From Lithobates sylvaticus (Eukaryota > Chordata > Amphibia > Anura > Ranidae), in NCBI GenBank assembly GCA_028564925.1, contig CM053026.1, positions 127,931,150-127,995,149 on the forward strand: a stretch of 64,000 nucleotides of DNA, in the 5' to 3' direction. The position numbers were made by a program, and so were the translations under genes. Under the pieces are notes generated by a model. That model was not told the DNA's origin, ran no database searches, and was given only the letters and a program-made list of their open reading frames with translations. Positions 35,208-48,157 of the stretch are shown piece by piece (the stretch's first letter is position 1; each line of letters begins with the position of its first letter).

Positions 35208-35990
35208 TTCACGACATAAGGTTATTTGTGGTATATCCCAAGGTTCATTGTTGGGACCCTTACTTTTTAATACATTTATAAATGGTATGGGGTCTGGAAT
35301 TAGAAGTACCATTTCATTCTTTACCGGTGACACCAAGCTATGCAGTGGAATAACGTCCTTACAGGATGTCTCCAACTTACAAGCCGACATCAATGCACTG
35401 TTTAATTGGGCAACTGTGTGGCAAATGAGGTTTAATGTTGATAAATGTAAAATTATGCACTTGGATGCTTAACATATGCATGCATCATAAATACTAGGGG
35501 GAGTACAACAGGGGGAATCCATAGTAGAGAAGGATCTGGGGGTTTTGGTAAACCATAAGCCTAATAATGGCATACAATGCTAAGCTGCAGTTTCCAAAGT
35601 AAGCAAAAACCTTTCTTGTGTAAATGAGGTATGGACTGAAGAGAGAAAGGTATAATTTTGCCCCAGTACAAGTCATTAGTAAAAACTCAACTGGAATATG
35701 CAGTTCAGTTTTGGGCAACAGTTTACAAAAAGTATATTAGGGAACTGAAGAAAGTACAGAGAAGTGAAACCAAACTGGTAAGAGGCATGGATGACCTCCA
35801 CTATGAGGAAAGATTAGCTTAACTGAATTTATTCTCTCTTGTGAAGAGGCGATTAAGGGGGGATATGGTCAACATGTATAAATACATAAGTGGTCCATAT
35901 AGTGAATTTGGCGGTGGTTCATACAGGTATATCTTCTTCATCACAGAGGATAAAGGAGCACTCTTTACTTATGGAGAATAAAAAAACGAT

Positions 35991-37000
35991 TTAACCACTT
36001 CAGCCCGGTCCAATTGGCAGCCAAAGGACCAGGCCCCTTTTTGCGATTCGGCACTGCGTCGCTTTAACTGACAATTGCGCGGTCGTGCGACGTGGCTCCA
36101 AAACAAAATTGGCGTCCTTTTTTTCCCACAAATAGAGCTTTCTTTTGGTGGTATTTGATCGCCCCTGCGGTTTTTATTTTTTGCGCTATAAACAAAAATA
36201 GAGCGACAATTTTGAAAACAATGCAATATTTTTTGCTTTTTGCTATAATAAATATCCCCAAAAAATATATAAAAAAACATTTTTTTTCCTCAGTTTAGGC
36301 CGATACGTATTCTTCTACATATTTTTGGTAAAAAAAAATCGCAATTAGCGATTATTGATTGGTTTGCGCAAAAGTTATAGCGTTTACAAAATAGGGGATA
36401 GTTTTATAGCATTTTTATTAAATTTTTTTTTTTTTTACTAGTAATGGCGGCGATCAGCGATTTTTATTGTGACTGCGACATTATGGCAGACACATCGGAC
36501 ATTTTTGACACAGTTTTGGGACCATTGTCATTTATACAGCAATCAATGCTATTTAAATGCATTGGTTCCTGTATAAATGACAGTTGTAGTGAAGGGGTTA
36601 ACCACTAGGGGGAGGGGAGGGGTTATGGGCTGTGACGTGTGTTTTTTTTTTTACATTAGGGGGCGGGGCTGACGTCTGACGTCATTGATCGGCTTTCCCG
36701 ATGACAGGGAACCGCCGATCAATGACAGGCAGAGTAGGAAGCGCAGGGAGAGGTTTGTTTACACATACCTCTCCCCGTTCTTCAGCTCCGTAACCCGATT
36801 GCTGGACACCAGCGGCGATCGGGTCCGCCTGTCCCGCGGCCGGGGTCACGGAGCTCCCGACCGGGTCACGAGCGCGCCGCTGGCGGCGCACGCACGACCC
36901 ACAGGCAGGCACATGCACGATCACGTACAGGTACGTGATTTTGCCTGCCCGTGCCATTTTGCCGCAGTATATCTGCGTTAGGCGGTCGGGAAGCGGTTAA
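35991..37000 (+). repeat. Family T1 TTAA element, copy 2, inside the CR1/L2 LINE
   Basis: TTAACCACTTCAGCCC to GGGAAGCGGTTAA, with TTAA at 35991-35994 and 36997-37000. It shares all landmarks with the copy at 26088-26997 and is about 100 bp longer. LINE sequence resumes directly after it (NLQIEGFFTV). Confidence 0.8.
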
Positions 37001-37031
37001 TCTCCAAATAGAAGGCTTCTTCACAGTCTAT

Positions 37032-37199
37032 TACCTTTTGTACCACCACACCTCCCTTTAAGCTCTACGAGCAGGACCCTCCTGTCCCTTCTGTATTGAA
37101 CTGTACTGTAATTGTGCTGTCCCCCCTCTACGTTGTAAAGCGCTACGTAAACTGTTGCCACTATATAAATCGTGTATAATAATAAAAATAATAATAAGT
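37032..37199 (+). repeat. SINE-like insertion
   Basis: It ends GCGCTACGTAAACTGTTGCC, then ACTATATAAATCGTGTATAA and an AATAATAAT tail, the 3' end of a common amphibian SINE type. The 5' end is truncated or unclear. It separates two parts of the LINE coding sequence. Confidence 0.55.
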
Positions 37200-37561
37200 A
37201 AGAGCTGTGAAAATGTGGAATAGACTCCCTCAAGAGCTGGTTCTGGCCAGCTCAGTAGATTGTTTTTTTTTTAAAAAAAAGCCTGGATTCTTTCCTAAAA
37301 GCTCATAATATAAATAGATAGTAATATTTATAGGTAAAGTTGATCCAGGGAATATCTGATTGCCTCTTGGGGGATCTGAAAGGAATTTTTTCCCCTGCTG
37401 GAACAAATTGGATCATGCTTTATTGTTTTTTTTTTTGCCTTTCTCTGGATCAACTGCAGGTATAGGATTGTGTATATGGAGGTTTTCTATTTGTGTTTGT
37501 TGTTATGTTTTTTTTCTCTCTGTTGGTTGAACTGGATGGATTTGTGTCTCTTTTAACCAGG

Positions 37562-38057
37562 TTAAAGGGGTTGTAAACCCTCGTGTTTTTTCACCTTAAT
37601 GCATCCTTATGCATTAAGGTGAAAAAACAACTGGCAGTGACCAGCCCCCTAGCCCCCCCATTTTACTTACCTGAGCCCCATATTTCCCTTGGCGAGGATG
37701 TGCTGTCCCTCTCTCCATGGGGTCCTGGCTCTTGATTGGATAGATTGATAGCAGCGCAGCCATTGGCTCCTGCTGCTGTCAATCAAATGATGCAGGCGCC
37801 AGGGGGTGGGGACGAGTCTGGCATTCGTGTCTATGGATGCTAATGCTGGACTCTGGAGCGCGCCGCAAGGTAGCACCCTGGGAGATCACTTCTCCTAAGG
37901 GGTTATCTGATGCGGGGAGGAGCCGCTAGAGCCATCGGGGGACCCCATAAATGGACGATCAGGGCCACTCTGTGCAAAACGAGCTGCACAGTGGAGGTAA
38001 GTATTATATGGTTGTAATTTAAAAAAAATAAAAAATTTGTCTTTACAATCACTTTAA
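37562..38057. repeat. TTAA MITE, family T2, copy 1, near the LINE 3' end
   Basis: TTAAAGGGGTTGTAAACCC and CTTTACAATCACTTTAA are inverted, with TTAA at 37562-37565 and 38054-38057. The LINE tail resumes at once with CTATGTAACTATG. Confidence 0.78.
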
Positions 38058-38068
38058 CTATGTAACTA

Positions 38069-38962
38069 TGAAACACGAGAAGAGTCCAAAAAATATGACA
38101 AGGAGTGCTGTGTTTCAAGGGGGTGTAGAGTGGGGCATATTGGTGGATGCTCAGGATGCAGGGTAATGGGAGTTGCATGGGGCTGCAGAGTGAGTTTTAT
38201 TGGGGGATGCAAAGGGTTCTGGGCGCATCCCTTTGCAAAGCCCAGAAAGAGGTACACTCTATGCTGACATTCTCTCCAGGCAGAAGCTCAGGACCATTCA
38301 TAAAGTTGCACAAAATATTCACCATCTCCCCAAACCATACCTCTGGACAAAGGCTTCCAGGAATTTGTTGGGTCAGACATATATTCCAAACTCAGTTTTC
38401 GGCCTTTCCACTCTGATTTCTGGAGCACCATCAAAACCAGTGTTTTGATCACCAATAGAGGTGATTAAAACACTGAGCTTAGAAGAACCAACAGAGACTA
38501 GAACAAATGTAAGCACTGCTCAGGCTGGTTACAGCTTAATTGCAAAACATTGGATTCAATAAGGGACAGTCTCAGCTTAGGGAAGGGTCCCTACATTTAG
38601 AAAAATTCTTAATGTATGAATGTGCCTGTATGCCCTTTTTAATGTGTCCAAATAATTTTTGAGTCAGCTTTGGATAACCCATGGCCACAGTCAGCAAGTA
38701 CATTTCAACTTTGCTCCAGCTCCTGATTTGGCAGATCTTTACAGCAGCAACAGTGGCCATGCCCAGTAGAAAGTCAACTAGTTAGCTGCATCCCATTATG
38801 TGAGCAGGCTCCTAATCAGCTCATTAAGGGTTACAAGGTACTTTACTGATGTGCCAGAGCTCCAAGTTGGAGCACAGTTTTTTTCTACTGGATGCATACA
38901 GATTAAAGAAATTGTGGAACGCATCAATAATTTTTACATTAGATTATTATATTCGATTGGAT
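38069..38962. other. Unassigned interval
   Basis: Low-copy-looking sequence with short ORFs (82 and 89 codons at 38147-38448) that match no domain I know. Confidence 0.3.
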
Positions 38963-39351
38963 TTAAAGTGGTTGTAAAGGCTAAAGGTATTTTTTTATAC
39001 CTTAATGCATTCTTTGCGTTAAAGTAAAAACAAATTCATGTTCCTCACAGGCACAGAGACAGCAGCAGGAGCTATTGATTCCTACTGCTTTCAATCAAAC
39101 TCTGTAAGAAGGCAGTGGGGATAGGGCCAAGCCATACTATGTGTGTCAATAGATGCACACAGTAAGGCTCAAGATTTAGTCTGCATAAGTGCGACCATAC
39201 CAAGCAGCTTGCTATGGGGGCACTTGGAAGAGCACTGGTGGGCGACCACAGAAAAGGAGGTTCCAGGCCCCACTCCGTGAAAATCCTTAGCAGGTAAGTA
39301 TAACATGCTTATTATTTAAAAAAAAAAAAAAAACCTTTACATTTACATTAA
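38963..39351. repeat. TTAA MITE, family T2, copy 2
   Basis: It begins TTAAAGTGGTTGTAAAGGC and shares TACCTTAATGCATTCTTTGC with the copy at 37562-38057. The right end CCTTTACATTTACATTAA shares its TTAA with the next element. Confidence 0.7.
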
Positions 39352-40302
39352 CCACTTCCCTACCGCCCACTGTCATATGACGCTCAGCAGGTGGATCTCC
39401 CATCCTGGGTGGGCGTCATATGACGTCCTCCCATTCCCGGCCGCCTAGTGGTCGCTCAGGACCCGGTGTGCGTGCCCAGTGGGCGCGATGTCCGCCGGGC
39501 ACCCACGATTGCCCGTTAAAACAGCGGGACCGTGGAGCTGTGTGTGTAAACACACAGCTCCATGTCCTGTCAGTGCAGAGGAGACCGATCATGTGATCCC
39601 AGTACGGAGGAACACTGATCGGTCTCCTCCCCTTGTGAGTCCCCTCCCCCCACAGTTAGAATCACTACCTTAGGGAACACATTAACCCCTGCAGCGCCCC
39701 CTGAGTGTTAACCCCTTCCCTGCCAGTCACATTTACACAGTAATCACTGCAATTTTATAGCAACGATCGCTGTGTAAATGTGAATGGTCCCAAAAATGTG
39801 TCAAAAGTGTCCGAAGTGTCCGCCGCAATGTCGCAGTCACGAAAAAAAAAATCGCAGATCGCCGCCATTACTAGTAAAAAAAAAAAAAAAAAAAATGCAA
39901 CAAATCTATGCCCTATTTTGTAGACGCTATAACTTTTGCGCAAACCGATCTATATACGCTTATTGTGATTTTTTTTTTTACCAAACATATGTAGAAAAAT
40001 ACGTATCGGCCTAAACTGAGGAAAAAAATTGTTTTTTTTTTTTTAAATGGGATATTTATTATAGCAAAAAGTAAAAAATATTGTGTTTTTTTTTTTCAAA
40101 ATTGTCGCTCTTCTTTTGTTTATAGCGCAAAAAATAAAAAACGCAGAGGTGATAAAATACCACTAAAAGAAAGCTCTATTTGTGGGAAAAAAAGGACGTC
40201 AATTTTGTTTGGGTGTAACGTCGCATGACCGTGCAATTGCCGAATCGCAAAAAGTGCTCTGGTAAGGAAGGGTGTAAAATGGCCCGGTGCTGAAGTCGTT
40301 AA
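39348..40302 (-). repeat. Family T1 TTAA element, copy 3
   Basis: Minus orientation: TTAACCACTTCCCTACCG on the left and GTGCTGAAGTCGTTAA on the right, TTAA at 39348-39351 and 40299-40302. The conserved core (TTTATAGCGCAAAAAATAAA, GACCGTGCAATTG) lies at 40120-40240. Confidence 0.78.
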
Positions 40303-41775
40303 AAGAATAAAAAGGCACCTAGGGCTCTATTTATAAAGGTTTTTTATGCAGGACTCTAACAACATTTACCCAGATTCACACATTTTTCCTTTGAATACAA
40401 TTACAAAAATGTAATTAAAGCTGTGTGAATCTTGGGTGAAAACATTTCTAAATAGACCCCCTGGTATTTCCAGCTCTTAGGAATTAATATCAGTAAATAA
40501 CTGGTCGCTTTACACAGACATTCAGATAATTTCCTATACTGTCCATTTCATGAACATTGCCAATTTCAGGGTTTCCGATTCATTATTAGGTATAATTCAC
40601 ACATCCTGCATTATCTTTTCAGTGTATTTAATATTAATGTTCACAGCTAGACCATGGGTAGATTAGCAAATTCATTAAAATAAATGACCCCTGATGTTAA
40701 TGAGATGTCACAAGTAAAAGCATAATTACGTATATTGGTTGCCTAAGGCCAGTAGAATTATATAGCTTTGCTCAATAGTAATTTCCTCTGTTAATCTAAA
40801 TGATAAAATGTGACCTGCACACTTGAACATCATCTCTCTTTCAAGAAAGTTAAAATGTAGTACTGCATGTCTTGTCTTTTAGCCAATATTTGCTGTTTTC
40901 TTGGCCAACCATGATGAATTTAAACACGTGCTATGTCATGCTTCATGGTTGAAACAGAACATATACAGTAATGCAGCAGTAAATAGAGCATTAAAAATCG
41001 CTAGACCTATTTAACCTTAAAAATGTAAGATTCTCTTCATCTCCCAAGAAAATGGCATATGGTTGAATTTTTTTACTTTTTTTTACATCCTTTGTACCAA
41101 GTTCAGGGCTTGTAGAGGTCTTCTGGTCTGTTGTTTCTGTTGGGTTTCTGCTACAAATTATGTCCCAAGAATTTGATTGTGCACTTTCATAGAAATAATA
41201 ACATTTTCAAAGCTTAACACTAGGCAGATATAAAAGAGGCACATTAATGCAACCCTGTAATCATTATTACATAATTAAACAGTTTTTAAATGCAAGCAAT
41301 CAGCATCTTGCATTTCCTGTACAGAAGGGCTGGAATGTGAAGGAAGAAGCAGTAGAACTATTAAATTATTTTATGTTCTGAAAAGAAGCATGCTGAGGAA
41401 GAGAAAATAGAGTGAACGAGAGAAAAGCTCATCACCACTTCTCCTTTAACTGTCCATTCAATCGCTGGGGCAGCTCCAAGAGGACCTGGGCTCAGAAGAA
41501 GTGGGTTGAATTATATACTCAGAGAAGCTACCAGTAGAAAAACAGTACTTCGGGTAAAATCTCTGGACTGAAACTGAATATTGTAACTGAACAGCTGTTT
41601 TCTTTTACATTTGTTAATGCACTGTCTTTTTTTATGTTGTTATTTTTGGCTAGAGTATTGTTTCTAATTTTTTGTTAATTGGTTTCATGGTCAATAAAAT
41701 TTCTACTGTTAATGACAAATTCTATTTTTCCAGAGTATTTTACCAGTTCTAGGGACAGCTGTTATATACGCATCC
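40303..41775. other. AT-rich, apparently single-copy interval
   Basis: No gene or repeat is recognised. 40480-41000 is complex, non-repetitive sequence and a candidate conserved non-coding stretch. Confidence 0.35.
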
Positions 41776-43182
41776 TGTTATGAGGTGAGCACAAAGTTGC
41801 TTTAAAAACCAAGTTTAATTAATACAAAAGTTAAAAGTTACATACAGAGATATACACATCTCATGATTGTAGCAATAGCATAACATGGTGTAAGCCTTGA
41901 TACTTGTTCCCAATGCTGATAACAGTTCATATATGTAGAATTCACCAACGCGTATCACAAAGTAATATCTCTGATTCTTCAGGGACATTCAAGGTCTATC
42001 TAATTATCATTGATTTAAAGAAAACACCATTACTATTCTAGCACCACCCCCAAAATAGGCTGTTTAAATTTTGGGTTCTCTGTTTTCTGCGCCTCGACTC
42101 CAAGAACAACCACAGCCCCCCCCCCCCCCCGGTACACCTGGTTGAATAAAATTACTGCAAGCACAATTTACAACACAAGTGAGAAATTGCTTTTGCCTGG
42201 CTGTGGAATATGGCAATAAATACACACACACCTGTTTAGTGGTAAATACCCTTAATCTATTGATTGACTATTATAGCGTAAGTAACAGTTAAACTGAATT
42301 GAACAGACTCAGCAGGCAGGTTAGCAAAAAACAATGCATATCAACTTTAAATGCAACAAGGGTACTTATAAATCCACACTAGGTTTTAAGTGCACTCAAA
42401 CGAATAGACAGAGGTATAGTACCCCCTTTAACTGGCCAGTAGATAGAGCTTCAAGGTAGTTACAACTAGGGGCAGTCCTTAGTCCTAAGTTTCAATGGAG
42501 CTCGCTGGTGTGCGTTGCGGCTGTCAGTAAGGCCTGCAGGCAGTATTAGGGCTAAGGGGTCACTGGTTAAGTAGTACCTAGTGACTTTATTCCCTAGAAG
42601 TGGTAGCAAGCAAGGCCCGCTCACCAGTCCCGGTCATACTGATTTAGTTGCCCCTCTGATCGGGTGTCAACTCTCTTAGGTTGCTTAGGGTGGCTCTGGC
42701 AGGCAGCACGGCAAAGACAGCATCCCGGGAGTGGCTCCGTCTCTCCACAATCTGGTCCCAGAACTGCTTCCCCACATTGTAATAGCTTTCAATGGCGCCT
42801 CGTCCTCTCTCCACACTGGCCTGATAACTCGCTGCAGACTTAGGAGATTTCCTGATTTCCTAAATGGCTGTGGATTTCTGCCAACTCAGGCTCTCTCTTT
42901 CTCTGGCTGACAATCTTGGGCACAGTTGTTCTCTCCTCACTGTCTCTGCACTGTCATGTCAGAGCCTTTTCTTTTCCTGGGCTCCTAGACTCTCTCTTTC
43001 TCTTCCTCTAAAATCCCCTTAGCCTCTCCAGCTCTTCCTAAAACTCCCCTTTTTCCCAGTATCCTCTCTGTCTGAGTTTTCTGGAGGGACAAGTCAGCAT
43101 CTCCCTATCTCCATCTTGTAGCCAAAAGGAGAAATTGCATGACAATAGTCTTTCATTGGTCCATGACAACATGCCTGCTACA
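41776..43182 (-). other. Possible long LTR (fossil), uncertain
   Basis: On the minus strand the segment begins TGTAGCAGG and ends CTCATAACA, a TG...CA pair, with pyrimidine-rich and CT-rich interior parts on the plus strand. No matching target duplication is visible and no coding region is present. It may be an unrelated repeat; a poly-C run lies at 42115-42130. Confidence 0.22.
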
Positions 43183-44184
43183 CTATCATATTATGCCATA
43201 TAGTTCATTCATTTATTACTTATTCATTTATTTACATTTCATAAAAATATTCCACATTGTAGAAGTGCTTTTCATCGGTATGTAGCCCAATGCTCTCCCA
43301 CAGGCTCAGCATAGATCAAGACTGCTGTCCAACCAACTGGTCCTTGGTTGATTAACCAGGGTCAGGTCCGGTGGACACTGGATCGTACAATGATGGACAA
43401 AAGCGGAAATGGTATCCAACCCCAAGTACTGTGAAAGAAAGAGAACATGTATATTCTATAACTATTCCAATATTCAGACATCCAGCGCTACAAATATAAC
43501 TCAAACTGCATATCCTACATATAAGACATAGAGGGCAGAACATATATGTATACACATATGTTTCTCCTGCTGAAGCCGCCCATACAAATGTTAAGTTGAA
43601 AAAGAGAGGGAGAAGAAAGGGGAGGGAGGGAGAAGAAAGGGGAGGGAGGGAGGTAAAACTGGGGGGAAACCGAAGAGGGAAGGAGGGATGGGAAAGGGAA
43701 AAGGGAGAGGAAAGGAAAGGGAGAGGGGAGGGGAAGAGAGGGGGAAGGGGGAGATAGGGGGGATGAGGGGGGGGAGAAAGGGGGAAGAAAGGGGGGAAAA
43801 GGAAGAAGAAAAAGGGAAAAGAAAAAAGAAGGTACAAGATGTTAACATAATTTCCAGAACCATCTGTAATTAACTCCACCCACTCAAACAATCATATGGT
43901 GGCATAGATCGTGCTGCATACAAACAGCTAGCGTGACAAGTATACTCCAATGCACACTCATATCTAACTGATCATTAGTCCTCTAACAGTATCCAATGCA
44001 TAGTCCCTAAGTTCCCTATAGCTCAGACTGAGTCAAAGCAATGCCTTCCATAACAACTCCCATATAACTCAGCAATAACATCCCACTCTCACCACATTAT
44101 ATAAGTAGCGCTAATCATAGCTTATCCATTAACACATCCAAAAATCATTCACATACTTCAGCAATGGCGCCATCATTTACCTTT
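43183..44184. other. Purine-rich interval
   Basis: Holds a polypurine microsatellite at 43590-43850 of GGGAGGGAGAAGAAAGG-like units. ORFs of Phe/Pro/Leu on the other strand are artefacts of it. Flanks are unclassified. Confidence 0.6.
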
Positions 44185-45610
44185 GAAGAAGAGAGACTTC
44201 ATCAGGCTTTAACGCATCACAGCGTCATCTGTCTACGCCGCTGGGAAGATACCCGGCTTATGATCCCGCCGCCATACTATATATACGATCCCACCTGACG
44301 TGGCTGGGCCAGGCACGGTCCATATACGTCGCATCCAGTTGCCGGCGCCCGAATAGGGTGCATGCACGCGATCCCCACAGACCTGGGGAAAATTCTCCAT
44401 ATCCAAGTCGGCATACAACACACACAACGCCCTCTCCGAATTGGAGGAGAACTTTTATGGGAGATAGAAAACACCAGGGCTGTCATTACAGTCCTGCATT
44501 TCGCTCGGGAGCTCGAGCGCGCGAGTGTCCACAACATAACTGGGGCTAGAACAAACAGTCCGAATCCAGCAAAGCCAGGGGAGAGCATAGTCACACACCT
44601 AGAAGATCAATTTAAATACACTTAATCACATTTAATTAATTTAACAAATACAAATCTACATTTAGGAGTCTATAGAGAACGCACTTGCATATGGAATCCC
44701 ATAAAGCCCAGATCTGACTGATACCATGTAGAAAGGATCCTGATTACAAAAAGGGCTGAAAGGTAAGTGCTGTGTTTAACCCTGGAGGTGAGGTCGCCCT
44801 TTCATTATATATTCACTTAGTTCCCTGTTTTAGAATTTGTTTATCAAAATCACCTCCACGTGGGTTCTGGAAAATCCTCTCCAGAACAGAGAAGGTGATT
44901 TCTGAAGGGTCAAAATTATGTCTGAGTCCCACATGTTTACAAATAGGTGTGTACAAAAGACCCACTTCAATGTAATAAAGGTGATCCTGTGTCCATTGAC
45001 CAAGGGTGCGTTTTGTTTACCTATATAAAATGCTCCACAGGTACAAAGTGCTATATATACCACTTCCACTGATTGACAGTCTGCATAGAATTTAGATTTT
45101 AAAGTGCCACCTCTTGGAAGTGAGAGGGTATTACCCTCAATCACCCAGGGGCATTGATCACATCCCCCCTCACACCTCCCACAGCTCCTCCGTCAGAGTC
45201 TAGAGGTCAATAATGAACCAAACTGTCTCTAACTGTGCGAGCTTGTCGAAACACCACCTTGAGTCTGTTGTTCACATATTTAGAAATAACACTGTCCTCA
45301 GACAGAAAGTGCCAATTGTGGGCCAAAATTGCCAGAAATTGTTCCTGATGAGCACTACATTTTGTAATCACCTTGGTGGTGTTTTGAGGTGGGTAGGCTT
45401 TAGTTGAGAAGATTAATTTCTCTCTCTGATTCGACTTGGCTCTTTGATACGCTCGTTTTAAGACCTTTTTTGCTGTATCCTCTGGTTAATAACCAATGGA
45501 ATAGGGCTTTAGCCTCAGTCTCAAAATTCTCCTCCCTGGCACAATTCTTCCACAGCCTGAAGTATTGGCTGAAGGGGATGCTCCGCATCAGGTAGCGAGG
45601 ATGAGCACCA
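44185..45610 (-). mobile_element. Penelope-like retroelement, 3' part, decayed
   Basis: Penelope-like elements encode a reverse transcriptase followed by a GIY-YIG endonuclease. On the minus strand, 45588-45400 reads SIPFSQYFRLWKNC and TRGYSKKGL, the conserved block after the reverse transcriptase. 45400-45210 continues with HWHFLSED and FRQARTVRDSLVH. 45144-44780 holds the GIY-YIG region: VVYIALCTCGAFYIGK and, further on, NPRGGDFDK and ATSPPGLN. The frame is broken in several places. Minus-strand 44215-44190 reads CTGATGAAG, a possible decayed hammerhead in the expected 3' position. Confidence 0.72.
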
Positions 45611-45989
45611 TTATACTCACTGTATTATGAGTTTGGATGTAATTTGAAGCATAACCAAAAACTATAAGAAATTAAAGCAGGAGACTAGCCTATGTCTGTT
45701 CCATCCAATTACTGTAGGCATTACACTTTTGGAGCCATTTCTGTTAAATCCTGAAAATCCCTAAAGGGAAACTTAGATTTTGGTTAAGATTTATGATGGT
45801 AAACTGATTAAATATATTTTGACTGTGTATATAAAATCAATAATAATTTAATACAAAACAAAGGACTTCAAGAGCACCACTGGTGATCTAAAATAGTACA
45901 CAACAGAAGCTGTTTCCTTTCAGGCACACTGTCGCTCAGACACAGAGAGACATATGCCAAAAGAAGGGGAGGGGGTCGCCACTCAGCAA
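45611..45989. other. Gene-free interval
   Basis: AT-rich, nothing recognised. Confidence 0.3.
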
Positions 45990-46601
45990 CAGTGGCGGCC
46001 CGTCCATACGGGGCACCGCCCCCAATCCATGAGCCCGGTCCCTAATCTACAAGCAGGGCGCCAGACGCATGGGTTCCAATGGGTTTTTTTTTTTAAGCAC
46101 ATGATTAGAGCCTGATGCTCCAATTGGCTACAAAAAATGGTGGGCTTAGAGCGCAGAGCACTGCTCCCCCTGAGTCTACCCAGTTGTGTGACAATAGCAA
46201 ATGAATATTCGCTATTGTCTTCCTGATTCTCCTCCCGGCCAATCAGGAAGCTCCTGAGACCGAATTGGCCAGGGAGTCTTAAGACTCCCAAAAGTGTCTC
46301 AGGACACACTGGCCAATCGTGTCTCAGGACACACTTCTTCTTCAGCCCGGAGGAGAACAGAGAGGAGAATGGCCAGGCTCTTCATTCCCCCTGCCTCCTA
46401 TGTTAAGGTTAGTCTCTGCCGCCGTCTTCTCGTCTAACGCCCTGGCGGTCACTGGTGTGCTCGCGGCGTTCGCCGCCTTCTTGTCCAACGTTCGTCTCCT
46501 GCGGGGGGTTGCTTGCGGTGATCGCCACCTTCCTATGCCTCCGGGGGGGTGGAGTTAGTTTACCACCCCACCCCCAAAATATTTAGCACCAGCCACCACT
46601 G
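45990..46601. repeat. hAT-type non-autonomous element, 612 bp
   Basis: It starts CAGTGGCGGCC and ends ACCAGCCACCACTG, hAT-like termini. The 8 bp flanks CTCAGCAA and CTCGGCAG agree at six positions, as expected of an ageing 8 bp duplication. The interior is GC-rich and non-coding, with a repeated GTGTCTCAGGACACACT. Confidence 0.72.
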
Positions 46602-48157
46602 CTCGGCAGTCTCCTTTTTTGTGTGTAAACTTCACCTTGAGCTATAGAGCTCTGTAGATAACAACTTTTTTTAACAGGATCTAGAAGAACATTTTGAAAA
46701 CATAAAAAAACTGTTAAAAATCCATTTCATGTGTAAAAATGGGAATACTAAATATTCATAGAAGAAAAAGTTCAATTGGCTGCTCTAATCTGCATTTCCA
46801 TCTTTTCTTTTCATTCAGTAATAATGAAGTAAGACCAGTGATCATTATAATTCAAAGGAAAGAGAATTATTTTTAAAGAGTTAAATTGGAGTTTTTTACT
46901 TTTTTAATGTCATCTCCACATTTTGTTTCCTCGAAACAAGGATGCAGTGGCCTTTAGCTTTGTACATACATCTTCTGTTCTCTGCCAGCATGTGTATATG
47001 GACTCCACACTCTGCACAACAGGCTAACAGAGAATAAGCACAGGATTACAGATGTCCAAACAGGGAATTGCAGTTAAATTTGAATTTAATTTTCACAACA
47101 CAGAATTAGAAGCACGGTGATTGCACATACAGCTGATAAAGTATGCTACAGTTTGTTTTCTTTCCTTCCCTCCTAAAACCATATCAAAGTAAATTTGCTA
47201 CGAGAGATGTATGGGAGCTGCTACGAGTGACCAGGGATGAGGTTTGTGTTTGCAGCTATTAGAGGTTTTAAACTTTTGCCTGAAAAATTAGCTGGTTAGC
47301 CACCAAAAATAAGAAACAAATTTTAATAAGGTACCTAGCCTACCCCCAACTCAAAGAACATAATTTGTAGGAATCAATAACCCAGCCCCCTTTCTGTAAA
47401 AGGGTGGATTTGTGTCAGCCATATTGTCAGTCTGTTTCAGTTTTGTTTTTTATAAATGTTGTCTTCGGTACATGTCCCCCATGACAGTGCATGGCTTCCC
47501 ATGCATTTTGTTTGACAATAGCTTTGCGTCCATCTAAACTTGGAAAGTTTGAAAACTAAGAGCAAGGCAGATTGTTTAGCCCTTCTAGTAATCTTTTTTT
47601 AAAATAATAGCTGCCTGGCTATTATGCAACCCACTATCTTCAGTTGTGATGCTCCAAATAGCCCGTTTTACATTTTCATGTTTTTGTTTGTTCCTCTGTA
47701 TAGCTATGTCTTTTTCCTTTGAGACAGAACCTCAATACTCGCTGACCTGAGAGAAGTGTGGAGATAAGGAAACCTGGAGGGAAGTCAAGCTATTATTTCT
47801 ATACTTGTTCTGGGTCAGGGATCAAGCATGACAACCAGGGAACTAGCATTTTCATAAAGGTTGGTCAGCTTTGATAGTCTCCATGCTTCTCTCTTGACGT
47901 TTTTTTTTAAAAGCTAACAATATTACATATTACATATTTATTATATTTTGTATTCGATTTGCATGTTAGTTTTAAATAAATCTTTGTCTACTTTTACATT
48001 ACTCAAATAACCAACATTATAACTAGTGACCAGTGCATTTGTCAAAATAAAATACTGACTAACACTGGGTCATAACTCATATTGGCTGGAATCAGGGAGC
48101 TTTGTATGTCCCTCTAAAATGTTCTCAGTTGTGTGTGTATTGAGATTTATTTGATAT
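46602..48157. other. AT-rich, apparently single-copy interval
   Basis: No coding sequence or known repeat is recognised. The composition is complex and could be intronic. Confidence 0.35.

Larger units (their letters stand above)
34370..38068 (+). mobile_element. CR1/L2-type LINE, decayed and multiply interrupted
   Basis: 34430-34560 reads PLDWHKANVVPVFKKG and NYRHVSLTSLVG, reverse transcriptase blocks of the CR1/L2 type. 34690-34760 reads VDIVYLDFAKAFETVP (motif A). 35207-35470 reads GISQGSLLGPLLFNTFING, DTKLCSGI and WQMRFNVDKCKIMHLDA (blocks after motif B). 37200-37270 reads MWNRLPQELV, the C-terminal block. The 3' end carries CTTTTAACC and TAACTATGTAACTATG, the short-repeat tail typical of these LINEs. 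Insertions lie at about 34793-35207, 35991-37000, 37032-37199 and 37562-38057. Many stops show it is old and inactive. The exact clade needs a tree. Confidence 0.75.

Noticed and set aside
36064-36261. Similar short peptides from several family T1 copies as a possible transposase fragment
   Set aside because: Frames differ between copies and are interrupted; the similarity is at DNA level only.
41776-43182. A confident LTR call
   Set aside because: TG...CA ends can be found but no target duplication, partner LTR or coding remnant supports it; kept only as a low-confidence note.
43352-43891. A 179-codon Phe/Pro/Leu-rich ORF
   Set aside because: It is the complement of a polypurine microsatellite.
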